Shown here piece by piece: positions 1-7,365 of a stretch of 51,673 bases of DNA. Each line of letters starts with the position of its first letter. The stretch's first letter is position 1. The translations under genes were made by a program, and so were the position numbers. Below the pieces are notes generated by a model. The model ran no database searches. It was not told the DNA's origin and worked only from the letters and a program-made list of their open reading frames with translations. This DNA comes from Rickettsiales bacterium (GTDB taxonomy: Bacteria > Pseudomonadota > Alphaproteobacteria > Rickettsiales > Deianiraeaceae): contig JAFSXM010000018.1 in NCBI GenBank assembly GCA_017444095.1, positions 1-51,673 of the forward strand, written 5' to 3'.

Positions 1-156
1 TTCTTTCTTTGAAAGAACTTCTCCATCATTGGATAGAAGTAATAATCCAGACATAGTAATATCCTCACCTTCTTGCTTATCTATCTTCTCAAATACACAA
101 GCTTCTCCTACTACTACCTTGTATTGTCTGTCTCCAACTGCGATTATGGCAAACAT
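1..156 (-). CDS. rplU: 50S ribosomal protein L21, N-terminal part (cut by window edge)
   Basis: The reverse strand from an ATG at 156 encodes 52 residues beginning MFAIIAVGDRQYKV and continuing to a GLLLLSNDGEV stretch. This matches the L21 N-terminus, whose family signature is MFAVI-x-x-GGKQY-x-V followed by a D-x-V-LLL-x-x-G strand. L21 is a 50S subunit protein that binds 23S rRNA. The gene runs off the left edge, so the C-terminal half and the usual partner rpmA are not visible. No Shine-Dalgarno sequence precedes the ATG. It diverges from the next gene across only 44 bases. Identification rests on the N-terminal pattern and is fairly secure. Confidence 0.85.
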   Translation of the reverse strand, partial: MFAIIAVGDRQYKVVVGEACVFEKIDKQEGEDITMSGLLLLSNDGEVLSKKE

Positions 157-161
157 AATTA

Positions 162-193
162 TTGCATTTTACACAAATCTTGTTATTTATAAT
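162..193 (+). promoter_or_regulatory. promoter of the Cys-tailed gene at 201, leaderless layout
   Basis: A perfect TATAAT at 188-193 lies 7 bases before the ATG at 201. A TTGCAT at 162-167 could be the -35 with a long 20-base spacer, and TTTTAC at 167-172 is an alternative. Transcription would start at or next to the ATG. Confidence 0.6.
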
Positions 194-200
194 AGTCAAG

Positions 201-1130
201 ATGTTAGAAAAAAGACGGTCAAACAATACATCAAATTATGATGGTCAAAATAATAGTGAATTTGAAAATCATGAACATGAAATTAAAGCAATAGAGTTTG
301 GTGATGAATTAGATGAAATAGAAATCAAACCGCTTACACCATTAGCCATTGATGCAAAATCCAATTCTCCTGTTGCAAGCGATAACATTAAGACAACAGA
401 CAACAAACATGCATTAATGTTTGACTTAACCAATACACATAATCATCGAGTGTTTTATGGTTCATTATCCAGTATTATGCAACAAGATGTCGAAGATAAC
501 AAATACATACATAATAATCTTGTAAAATTCAAGGAAGATGCAAATCAAAAAAAGAAAAATATTTATGAGATGGCCATAAAATACTTAAAAGCAATTTCTA
601 ATTCATACGACAAACAAGAACAACAAGCCTGTATTGAGGTTTTTCCAAATGTTTATCTAAATTTAAACAATTACACAAGTTGCAAAACAAGTAATGACGG
701 AAAAATGTATTTAACAAATGAATTCAAAAGTGGAAACATCGAAGTCATAATTGATGACAATAGCATTACTATAAATAAAAAAACACCACATCAAATTATA
801 AAACATACATATAGCCGGACTATAAATGAAAACGATGTTTATAGTAGCCTTGATCAAATCTTGTATAATATTGATGATAAAAAAAACTTCAAACATCAAA
901 AATGGCAATTCAATAAAGATTTAGAAATAATCAAAGAAACTAAAAAACACCAAAGTTATGTAAATAATCTCATCAGAACTGCAAAATACAAAAAATTATA
1001 CACACCAATTGCCTCGTGTGGCTTTGATATGTTTGATCAAGATAGATGTTGTTTGTGCGGAAAGGGTTGTTGCGATTTGGATGATGTTGAAATAGATGGC
1101 CAAAAAAATAAAATAAACCACCAAAAATAA
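201..1130 (+). CDS. hypothetical Asn/Lys-rich protein with cysteine-cluster C-terminus
   Basis: No family is recognised. The start is placed at the ATG at 201 (MLEKRRSNN), because an upstream in-frame start at 162 lies within the promoter and a perfect TATAAT ends 7 bases before 201. The 309-aa product is hydrophilic, rich in Asn, Lys, Asp and Ile, with no signal peptide or membrane segment. The last 37 residues carry seven cysteines, including CGFDMF and a CCLCGKGCC cluster, followed by a polar tail. Similar Cys-rich ends occur in the genes at 14776, 28032 and 39388 and in the pseudogenes near 46 kb. The cluster could bind metal, form disulfides or be lipidated; nothing here decides among these. 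A secreted effector is conceivable but unproven. Confidence 0.75.
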   Translation: MLEKRRSNNTSNYDGQNNSEFENHEHEIKAIEFGDELDEIEIKPLTPLAIDAKSNSPVASDNIKTTDNKHALMFDLTNTHNHRVFYGSLSSIMQQDVEDNKYIHNNLVKFKEDANQKKKNIYEMAIKYLKAISNSYDKQEQQACIEVFPNVYLNLNNYTSCKTSNDGKMYLTNEFKSGNIEVIIDDNSITINKKTPHQIIKHTYSRTINENDVYSSLDQILYNIDDKKNFKHQKWQFNKDLEIIKETKKHQSYVNNLIRTAKYKKLYTPIASCGFDMFDQDRCCLCGKGCCDLDDVEIDGQKNKINHQK

Positions 1131-1136
1131 ACTGAT

Positions 1137-1156
1137 AATGATTTTTTAATCATTTT
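1137..1156 (+). terminator. weak hairpin after the gene at 201
   Basis: AATGATT at 1137-1143 pairs with AATCATT at 1148-1154 across a TTTT loop, with two further T residues. It starts 7 bases after the stop codon. The stem is AT-only, so this is a weak candidate. Confidence 0.3.
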
Positions 1157-1184
1157 CAACGAAACGGTGGCATCCCAAAACATG

Positions 1185-2222
1185 CTATGATACTCCAATT
1201 ATTTTTATATCTAAAACAATAATATCATTGTTATCAAATAAACTTTGTGGAATATAATTACTAACATTGTAGTTTTGTTTTGTTAAAAATACCATCACCT
1301 TATCATTGGCGGATGCTTTAATTAAAATATTTTCTATTTTTTTATTAAATTTACCCTTCCCTATTTTTACATCAATTGGTTTTTGAGAAGTGTATATTTT
1401 ATTCATATTTATATCATAAATATCATAAGCCAATGTCGCAACCGAACTACAAGTGATTTGATTTTTGATATTTATAAATTTATTCGTTTTACTATTTATA
1501 ATATAAGGAATTTTTGAATTAGAGTATTGATTATCTTGACCCACCAGCTCCACCTCATATATTATCTGTTTCTTTCTAATAGACCTATTTGACATCTGCT
1601 TGCTCACCACGAATGTCGCACTTTCGCCTAATTTAAGTTGATATAAGGCATATTTTATGAGTGGGTATTTTTCAAGCAATTTTATCGGCTCTTCACCTAT
1701 GGTAAATGTATACGGTTGCTTATCAACATTTACCTCATCTACATTATCCTTTAAACCAACATTTATACTTATCTGTTTTCCACATTGCACATCGCTATAT
1801 TTACCATCAAAAATACTTTGGTTTACAACATTTCTGTATAAAACAATAAGATTATCATTATCGTTTTTATCTTCACCATTATTCCTCTTTTTACAATTTA
1901 AAATATTAAACAATTCTCCCGATTGATAAAAATAATAAATAGTATCCCACGAATTTTGTAGCTCTGTTATTGCATTGTGTATATTTGATGTCATAGTTAT
2001 TGCATCAGCACGGAATGTCTTATCTTTTTTCATTGCTTGAAATTCAAGATGAATAGTCCCTATACACACCATTATCAATGCAAGTAAGGAAAATATACGA
2101 AACAACCACTTACCTGTATTATTATCGTGCTTTTGTCGTTCTGTGTTATCTTCGCTATTTTTTCTGTCCATAAATTCCCTATTATCAGCAATATGCGATT
2201 TTACACGACCTTTATTACTCAT
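1185..2222 (-). CDS. membrane-anchored protein with two FKBP-like domains
   Basis: This 345-aa protein has a polar Lys/Asp/Asn-rich N-terminus of about 38 residues, one membrane segment at about residues 40-58 (WLFRIFSLLALIMVCIGTIH) and a long region probably facing the periplasm. Two stretches follow the FKBP-type peptidyl-prolyl isomerase pattern. The first runs YTFTIGEEPIKLLEKYP, then a LKLGESATFVV strand, then IIYEVELVG. The second, at the C-terminus, runs DVKIGKGKFNKKIENIL, then a ANDKVMVFL strand, then IIVLDIKIIGV. The aromatic active-site residues of real FKBPs are poorly conserved, so it may be a chaperone-like or structural derivative rather than an isomerase. It converges with the gene at 201. 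The FKBP assignment is by pattern only. Confidence 0.6.
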   Translation of the reverse strand: MSNKGRVKSHIADNREFMDRKNSEDNTERQKHDNNTGKWLFRIFSLLALIMVCIGTIHLEFQAMKKDKTFRADAITMTSNIHNAITELQNSWDTIYYFYQSGELFNILNCKKRNNGEDKNDNDNLIVLYRNVVNQSIFDGKYSDVQCGKQISINVGLKDNVDEVNVDKQPYTFTIGEEPIKLLEKYPLIKYALYQLKLGESATFVVSKQMSNRSIRKKQIIYEVELVGQDNQYSNSKIPYIINSKTNKFINIKNQITCSSVATLAYDIYDINMNKIYTSQKPIDVKIGKGKFNKKIENILIKASANDKVMVFLTKQNYNVSNYIPQSLFDNNDIIVLDIKIIGVS

Positions 2223-2371
2223 AATTATTTATGAGAAGATGGCATATTAAAATTCAATATAGAAAATCTTATACATAACTTAATCAACAAATAAAATTTG
2301 CTACTAATATAATTCTTGCCTTGAGCATATACACAATCACAGAAAAAAGTAGTAATAAATATACCACTACA

Positions 2372-3130
2372 TCATTCACTAATAATTGGTTTATCTTTTT
2401 GCATACTGCTTAGGTTATTGCCTGATTTTCCATTATCGCACTCCATATTATTTTGTAACGAAGCTTCGATTCTTTGCATTCCGGCTTGATATTCATCACG
2501 ATCAATAATACCATCTTTATTCGTATCAAAATCAAACTTTTCAAAAGTATCTTTTTGTATAATTCCATCTTCTTTACCATCAGCAATATCAAGTTTGTGA
2601 AAATCTTCGCCTATAATTATACTTTTACCAACAACATCATCGTAATGAAGACTTTCGCCTCTCCGTCCATCTGCATCAAACAGAGTGTCTACATTGATTG
2701 CATTATTTTTAAGAGCAAAAAGGTTGTCAAGTTGACTGCCCGATATTTTGTTTGTATCATTGGTAAAGTTATTAAAAAAACCTTCAACTTCATTTACTGA
2801 TAATTTGCCGTCTTTATCAGTATCAATAATTTGTCGTAATGCATTATCCTTAGGCAAATTATCATTCATGGCATTTACGAAATTTTTATCAATATCAGGA
2901 ATATCGGCTAAATAACCAAATGGTTTCCTGTAACCATACATAGGAAATGCCTCACTATTTGATGGTATTTTACCAAAAACCTCTTGATATTCGCCATCAT
3001 AGAATTTTTTATATTTTCCAATACATTGGTTTTCAACATTCATATATGCTTTTGTAGCACCATTATATATCATGTCCCATGTATTAAGTTCCTCTCTTAA
3101 TCTTACATTTTCTTCGAATGGAGTTGTCAT
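2372..3130 (-). CDS. EF-hand calcium-binding protein
   Basis: The sequence contains two good EF-hand loops, DTDKDGKLSVNE (about residues 103-114) and DTNKDGIIDRDE (about 202-213), each with Asp at positions 1, 3 or 5 and Glu at 12. Two degenerate loops lie between them (FDADGRRGESLHYDD and ADGKEDGIIQKD). This suggests a four-EF-hand, calmodulin-like calcium binder of 252 aa. The start is set at the ATG at 3130 (MTTPFEENVR). The longer frame reaches 3226, but a TTGTCA-17-TATACT promoter lies at 3148-3176, so the upstream ATGs at 3157 and 3226 lie within or upstream of it. No signal peptide is seen. Its role is unknown; binding host calcium or regulating a secreted activity are possibilities. 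Confidence 0.8.
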   Translation of the reverse strand: MTTPFEENVRLREELNTWDMIYNGATKAYMNVENQCIGKYKKFYDGEYQEVFGKIPSNSEAFPMYGYRKPFGYLADIPDIDKNFVNAMNDNLPKDNALRQIIDTDKDGKLSVNEVEGFFNNFTNDTNKISGSQLDNLFALKNNAINVDTLFDADGRRGESLHYDDVVGKSIIIGEDFHKLDIADGKEDGIIQKDTFEKFDFDTNKDGIIDRDEYQAGMQRIEASLQNNMECDNGKSGNNLSSMQKDKPIISE

Positions 3131-3147
3131 ATCTATCTTCAGAGCAT

Positions 3148-3197
3148 AGTATATCATGTAATTTTCATATTGACAAATATTTTCTTTTTCATATCTG
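3148..3197. promoter_or_regulatory. divergent promoters sharing one -35 element
   Basis: The 7-mer TTGACAA at 3170-3176 works on both strands. On the + strand TTGACA (3170-3175) is followed after 16 bases by TATCTG (3192-3197), 10 bases before the ATG at 3208. On the - strand TTGTCA (3171-3176) is followed after 17 bases by TATACT (3148-3153), 17 bases before the ATG at 3130. The two genes would compete for polymerase. Confidence 0.65.
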
Positions 3198-3207
3198 GCA
3201 AACAGAT

Positions 3208-3447
3208 ATGAACTCAATTTTGCCACATAAACACATTGAAGAGGGCTTTACATACGAACATAACGATGAATTAACTATTTACGAACAAAATATAAACAAT
3301 GATTATTTAATGGTGGACGATGCATTTTCACATGATTACGATTTGTTCTTTTATATGTATCAAATGAATGCACAAAATGAAATAAATTCATACAATGATA
3401 ATTTACCAGACACCAGCATTGGCGATATAAGTTTAATGCTTTTTTAA
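3208..3447 (+). CDS. small acidic hypothetical protein, coupled to the next gene
   Basis: A 79-aa product starting MNSILPHKH is predicted from the ATG at 3208, placed 10 bases after a candidate -10 element. It is acidic and rich in Asn, Asp, Tyr and Met, with no recognised domain. Its TAA overlaps the ATG of the next gene (TAATG at 3445-3449), which suggests translational coupling. The coupling and the promoter support it being a real gene, although it is short. A longer frame from 3118 would run through the divergent promoter and is rejected. Confidence 0.6.
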   Translation: MNSILPHKHIEEGFTYEHNDELTIYEQNINNDYLMVDDAFSHDYDLFFYMYQMNAQNEINSYNDNLPDTSIGDISLMLF

Positions 3448-4337
3448 TGGCGACACTTTATAATGCCATTTTTGAAGAAATTTTTAAAAATTGTAGCTCT
3501 ATCGTTCTTCACGATTTTAATCAAGTTAAAGGCATTACTTATCAATCAAATGTTTCTCAATTTTCGCCCATTGTATCTTTTTGTATGTCAACATTGCAAA
3601 AAATGTTTGACGAAACAATAAAAGTATTAAAAAAAACAAAATACAACGGAACAATAATATTACCTCAAAATATTTATATTGATAGACAAAACAGAATAAA
3701 CCTACTTGATTGTGTAAAAACCAGCCATTCTGCTGAAAAAAAATATATTATAATAAACGAACAAAATGAAATAATGTTAACATATCCAAAAATGGGAGAA
3801 AGAAAATCAAAAAAAGACAACAATAGAGTAGTTTTCTTACCAATAGATGGTGTATCATCTTTTGCATTTGGAATACAAGATTTTGTAATTGTATTAGCTC
3901 ATCAAGAGCTTGACGACAATAATATTTATCAAACCAAATATATTTCATTTTACAATCCACTAACGAAAGACCTATACAATATTGACAAAGATAATGGATG
4001 TAGTTTTAATAGTAAAAAAATCACAAACGATAATATATTACAAGTCGCAAAAGATTTAAATAGCATATTTGTTAATAATTACGAACTTCCATTTTCATTT
4101 GATATAAATAAAGTCGCATCTATAAGCAATACTTTTGCAAGTTCAACAAGTATATTTTTGTCTATTTGTAATGTGTTATCAACAAATACAAATTTGGTAA
4201 TTTATAAAAAAAGCAAAGATGAAATTATCAATACACTTATTGATTTTTGCATAAATAGCTCATCGTTGCAATCCAAAACGATAGGCAATCATATTTTAAT
4301 TGGCACAAATAAAGTCATAGAACATATACAGAATTAG
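3447..4337 (+). CDS. degenerate inositol-monophosphatase-like protein
   Basis: This 296-aa protein aligns by eye with the SuhB/IMPase family. The stretch FLPIDGVSSFAFGIQDFVIV corresponds to the family's W-x-x-DPIDGT-x-NF-x-HG-x-P motif, and is followed by an SFYNPLTKDLYNIDKDNGC region matching the 'YDP...DELF-x-A-x-x-G-x-GA' segment. A closing GNHILIGTNKVIEHI resembles the usual end of the fold. Key metal ligands look lost: the first Asp of DPIDGT is Leu, the upstream Glu-Glu motif is not evident, and the C-terminal WDxAAG motif is absent. It is therefore probably a pseudoenzyme or has changed function. It is translationally coupled to the small upstream gene. Confidence 0.65.
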   Translation: MATLYNAIFEEIFKNCSSIVLHDFNQVKGITYQSNVSQFSPIVSFCMSTLQKMFDETIKVLKKTKYNGTIILPQNIYIDRQNRINLLDCVKTSHSAEKKYIIINEQNEIMLTYPKMGERKSKKDNNRVVFLPIDGVSSFAFGIQDFVIVLAHQELDDNNIYQTKYISFYNPLTKDLYNIDKDNGCSFNSKKITNDNILQVAKDLNSIFVNNYELPFSFDINKVASISNTFASSTSIFLSICNVLSTNTNLVIYKKSKDEIINTLIDFCINSSSLQSKTIGNHILIGTNKVIEHIQN

Positions 4338-4407
4338 TAAAACAATCAATAACAGACAAAATCAACTCTAATACAAAATACCAATGAAAAACAATCTTGA
4401 AAAAAAA

Positions 4408-5199
4408 CTATTTATTTATTTTTTGTAAAAATTTCTTAACAATATCCTCGACGGACAATAAATCATTCTCCTTCACAATACCGAAAACATCATTATAAAC
4501 AATTTGCTTTGAAAAACCAAGAGCAACCAGAGCCTCAACGGCATCATTTATTGTTTTGCTTTTGTTTCGCTTTTTGTCAATGCTGGTATCTTGCTCGTTC
4601 TTTTTATTAGCATTTCTGCTTGCAGACTTGATGTGATTTGTTTTTGTAGAAAGTGCATTCTTATCATTGTTATTTTCATTATCATCAATTTGTAAAAGAG
4701 TTTTAACGGCATCAACTTTATCGCATTGTTGTATGTAATTACCTGCAACTGCATACTTACCAAAAGTTATAACCTTCTCATTAATTTTTGAAATTTGTTT
4801 CTTCATTTCAGTTGGTATTCTGTTTGCAATTTTAGCACCAATACCACTAATGGCAGAGAAAAAATCGCAATCATTTATCATAATCGCATCGGTTATGGCT
4901 TCGCATGAATAAGTTGATAAAATAGCTAATGCTGTCTTTGGTCCCAAGCCACTCAATTTAACAAATTCCTCAAACCAACATTTATCCTCAAACGATAAAA
5001 AGCCATAAAGAACATCATTATCTTCCGTTATTATTTCTTTAATAAACACACATACAACATCACCAATACTTAACGATAAAATATCGTCCTGCTTCATAGA
5101 AACTTCATAACCAACACTTGATATATCGCTCACACAAACATCAATAATTGCTGTATTTCCGTAATAACCAGCAAAAATACCTTGTATCTTGCCAATCAT
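4408..5199 (-). CDS. ruvA: Holliday junction branch migration protein RuvA
   Basis: RuvA tetramers bind the four-way junction and load the RuvB motor for branch migration in recombination repair. The N-terminus MIGKIQGI and the helix-hairpin-helix regions LSGLGPKTALAIL and ISGIGAKIANRIPTEMK match the family. The C-terminal domain III (VEALVALGFSKQIV), which contacts RuvB, is present. At 263 aa it is longer than the usual ~200, because the flexible linker before domain III has grown into an Asn/Lys/Ser-rich stretch of roughly 60 residues. The start is the ATG at 5199; a TTG two codons earlier is less likely. It follows secF by two bases. ruvB and ruvC are not in the window. Confidence 0.93.
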   Translation of the reverse strand: MIGKIQGIFAGYYGNTAIIDVCVSDISSVGYEVSMKQDDILSLSIGDVVCVFIKEIITEDNDVLYGFLSFEDKCWFEEFVKLSGLGPKTALAILSTYSCEAITDAIMINDCDFFSAISGIGAKIANRIPTEMKKQISKINEKVITFGKYAVAGNYIQQCDKVDAVKTLLQIDDNENNNDKNALSTKTNHIKSASRNANKKNEQDTSIDKKRNKSKTINDAVEALVALGFSKQIVYNDVFGIVKENDLLSVEDIVKKFLQKINK

Positions 5200-5201
5200 A
5201 A

Positions 5202-6206
5202 TCAAGATGCATAAAACATAGGGTCTTTAACAAGAGCCAATGGCTTTTTTGAAACTTTTAGCAATAACACTAACACCGGTGCCAACAAAATTGATGACAA
5301 TGTTCCGACAATAATTCCACAATATATCGTAATCGCAAATTCATATACACCCTTATCACCAAAAAACAACAAACATATCGCCATAACAATAGTTGTAATT
5401 GATGTTAAAATGCTTCTTACGAGCACACTTTTTACACTATTTGTAATCACAACATCCAGTGAAGTATTACTTGTTTGCAAATTACTTCTAATTCTATCAA
5501 ATACAACGATTTTATCATTTATACAATAACCAATAATGGTTAATATTGCAGTTAAAGTTATCAAACAAACATCAACCTGCATAAAGCTAATAAACCCAAT
5601 TACAATTAGCACATCATACATAATCGCCAATATACCAGCAATGGCAAACTTCCAATTAAACCTAACCATCATATAGATACCAATACACATAAATGCAAAC
5701 ACACAGGCATTTATAGCATCTTTCACGAAATTTGACGACATTTGAGCGGATACATAATTGGTCCCACTTATTACAATACGATTTTGTTTATATTTTTTAT
5801 CCTTAAATACTTGTTTAAACATATCTAATGTCTTATCATAATGCTTTCCATCGGCATCTTCTTTCTTTAAAGATGTTTTAAAAATGTATCCACCGTCTAT
5901 TGCCTGATGAGAAACAGAAGCGCCAATTTTATTAGATAATTCCTTACTAATTTTATCAGCATCGCAATTATAACAGGAAACCTCAACGACAATACCACCG
6001 GAAAAATCTATACCTTTATTAAAACCCTTAATTGCAATAGTGGAAATACTACAAACCAACATGATAGCAAATAAACCAATAACAACAAATTTATGTTTAT
6101 ATGGATTTAACTTATCACAATATCTTTGACAACAAGAACACAAACGACCATTTAAAATTCTCCTAACTATTTTATTTTTTGATAAAACATCCCGCATAAA
6201 GAGCAT
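5202..6206 (-). CDS. secF: protein translocase subunit SecF
   Basis: SecF partners SecD in the inner membrane and uses proton motive force to help Sec-dependent export. The sequence has a first membrane segment at about residues 42-60, the signature GIDFSGGIVVEV, a periplasmic domain, and the C-terminal block of five membrane segments containing INDKIVVFDRIR and RSILTSITTIV. Length (334 aa) is normal. Start candidates are the ATG at 6206 or MRDVLSKNK at 6197. It begins 3 bases after dnaN and ends 2 bases before ruvA, so the three are likely one transcript. secD is not seen. The N-terminal segment before the first membrane helix is Cys-rich (LCSCCQRYC), which is unusual. Confidence 0.95.
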   Translation of the reverse strand: MLFMRDVLSKNKIVRRILNGRLCSCCQRYCDKLNPYKHKFVVIGLFAIMLVCSISTIAIKGFNKGIDFSGGIVVEVSCYNCDADKISKELSNKIGASVSHQAIDGGYIFKTSLKKEDADGKHYDKTLDMFKQVFKDKKYKQNRIVISGTNYVSAQMSSNFVKDAINACVFAFMCIGIYMMVRFNWKFAIAGILAIMYDVLIVIGFISFMQVDVCLITLTAILTIIGYCINDKIVVFDRIRSNLQTSNTSLDVVITNSVKSVLVRSILTSITTIVMAICLLFFGDKGVYEFAITIYCGIIVGTLSSILLAPVLVLLLKVSKKPLALVKDPMFYAS

Positions 6207-6209
6207 CAA

Positions 6210-7307
6210 CTATGCAATAAATGGCATAAACACATACTTCACTGTGTCGTCATCTACAGCTCTTATTAAGAGTGGTGTTTGTCCATCCATAATTTGAATT
6301 CGCACAACACTTGATGTAATTACATCAAGTATTTCTATCAAAAATTTATAATTACAGGCTATCTCTATTGGTTCAGTTTGTGAATAAGTAGCATCAATCG
6401 TTCCTGTTGCATTATTGCCATTATCTTTACATACAACACTAATTGATTTCGCATCGATATTCATACGAATTGTATATGACATTTCAGCGGCTGCAACAAC
6501 TTTTTTAATCGTATCTTTTAAATCACTGACTTTTGTTTCAAGTATTTTATCATTTGCAAAAGGTATAACTGCTTGATATTTTGGAAATGCAACATCGAGC
6601 AATTTAGATGTATATGTTATACCGCCCAACACAATCTTAATCATATTATTTGTATAACTTATCGTTATCTCGCTGGATATATCACCAATCATTGTTAAAA
6701 TATATTCACAAGCTTTTTTTGGTACCACCAAATTTGGCACATCATTGCTGTATTTCGCTTCCCTTTCGGCTATACCAAGTCTCATAGCATCTGTTGCAAC
6801 AATATTGATTTTATTTGGCACATCTGGATTTGTGTGTATCATAGCACAATTTAAATGTGGTTTTGCACTATCTATGCACCCACTAACAGCAACTATTGCA
6901 CTTTTCAAGTCTTGTGCCAACATTGTAAATGTATTTGCCTCATCAAACAATGGAGCATTAAATATCTCCTCACTAACTTCAAGGATAGACAGCTGATACT
7001 TAATATTACCAGCAGTAATATACAAACTTTTGCTCTCTTCGTCGAGTGATAATTCAACTTTTTCACTTGAAGTTTGTTTGACAACATTTGCCAACAAATT
7101 ACCGGGAACAACAAAGCTACCTTTTGAAATAACATCGCAATCAAAAACAATATCAACATAGCTATCACCATTGGTTGCTTTTGCACTTACTTTATCATTT
7201 ACAGCAAACAATATTCGTGGTAAATTATCAATTCCACCTTTTAAAACCGGCTCGATTTGTGAAATAACTTTTTTCAGCTCTTTTGAACCAATAGAAAAAC
7301 CAGCCAT
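6210..7307 (-). CDS. dnaN: DNA polymerase III beta subunit (sliding clamp)
   Basis: The beta clamp forms a ring dimer round DNA and tethers polymerase III and repair enzymes. The 365-aa length, three repeated clamp folds, the PRILFAV-like segment early on, VATDAMRLGIAE in the middle domain, and the closing YVFMPFIA (family usually M-P-M-R-[LV]) support this. The start is the ATG at 7307 (MAGFSIGSKELKK); the longer frame uses a TTG. In most bacteria dnaN lies beside dnaA and recF; here it is followed by secF and ruvA, and there is no dnaA or DnaA-box cluster nearby to suggest an origin. Confidence 0.95.
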   Translation of the reverse strand: MAGFSIGSKELKKVISQIEPVLKGGIDNLPRILFAVNDKVSAKATNGDSYVDIVFDCDVISKGSFVVPGNLLANVVKQTSSEKVELSLDEESKSLYITAGNIKYQLSILEVSEEIFNAPLFDEANTFTMLAQDLKSAIVAVSGCIDSAKPHLNCAMIHTNPDVPNKINIVATDAMRLGIAEREAKYSNDVPNLVVPKKACEYILTMIGDISSEITISYTNNMIKIVLGGITYTSKLLDVAFPKYQAVIPFANDKILETKVSDLKDTIKKVVAAAEMSYTIRMNIDAKSISVVCKDNGNNATGTIDATYSQTEPIEIACNYKFLIEILDVITSSVVRIQIMDGQTPLLIRAVDDDTVKYVFMPFIA

Positions 7308-7365
7308 ATAAATTATCAATAAATCATATTTATTGATTTTATGTAAAAATTAATAGCAAGTTTTT

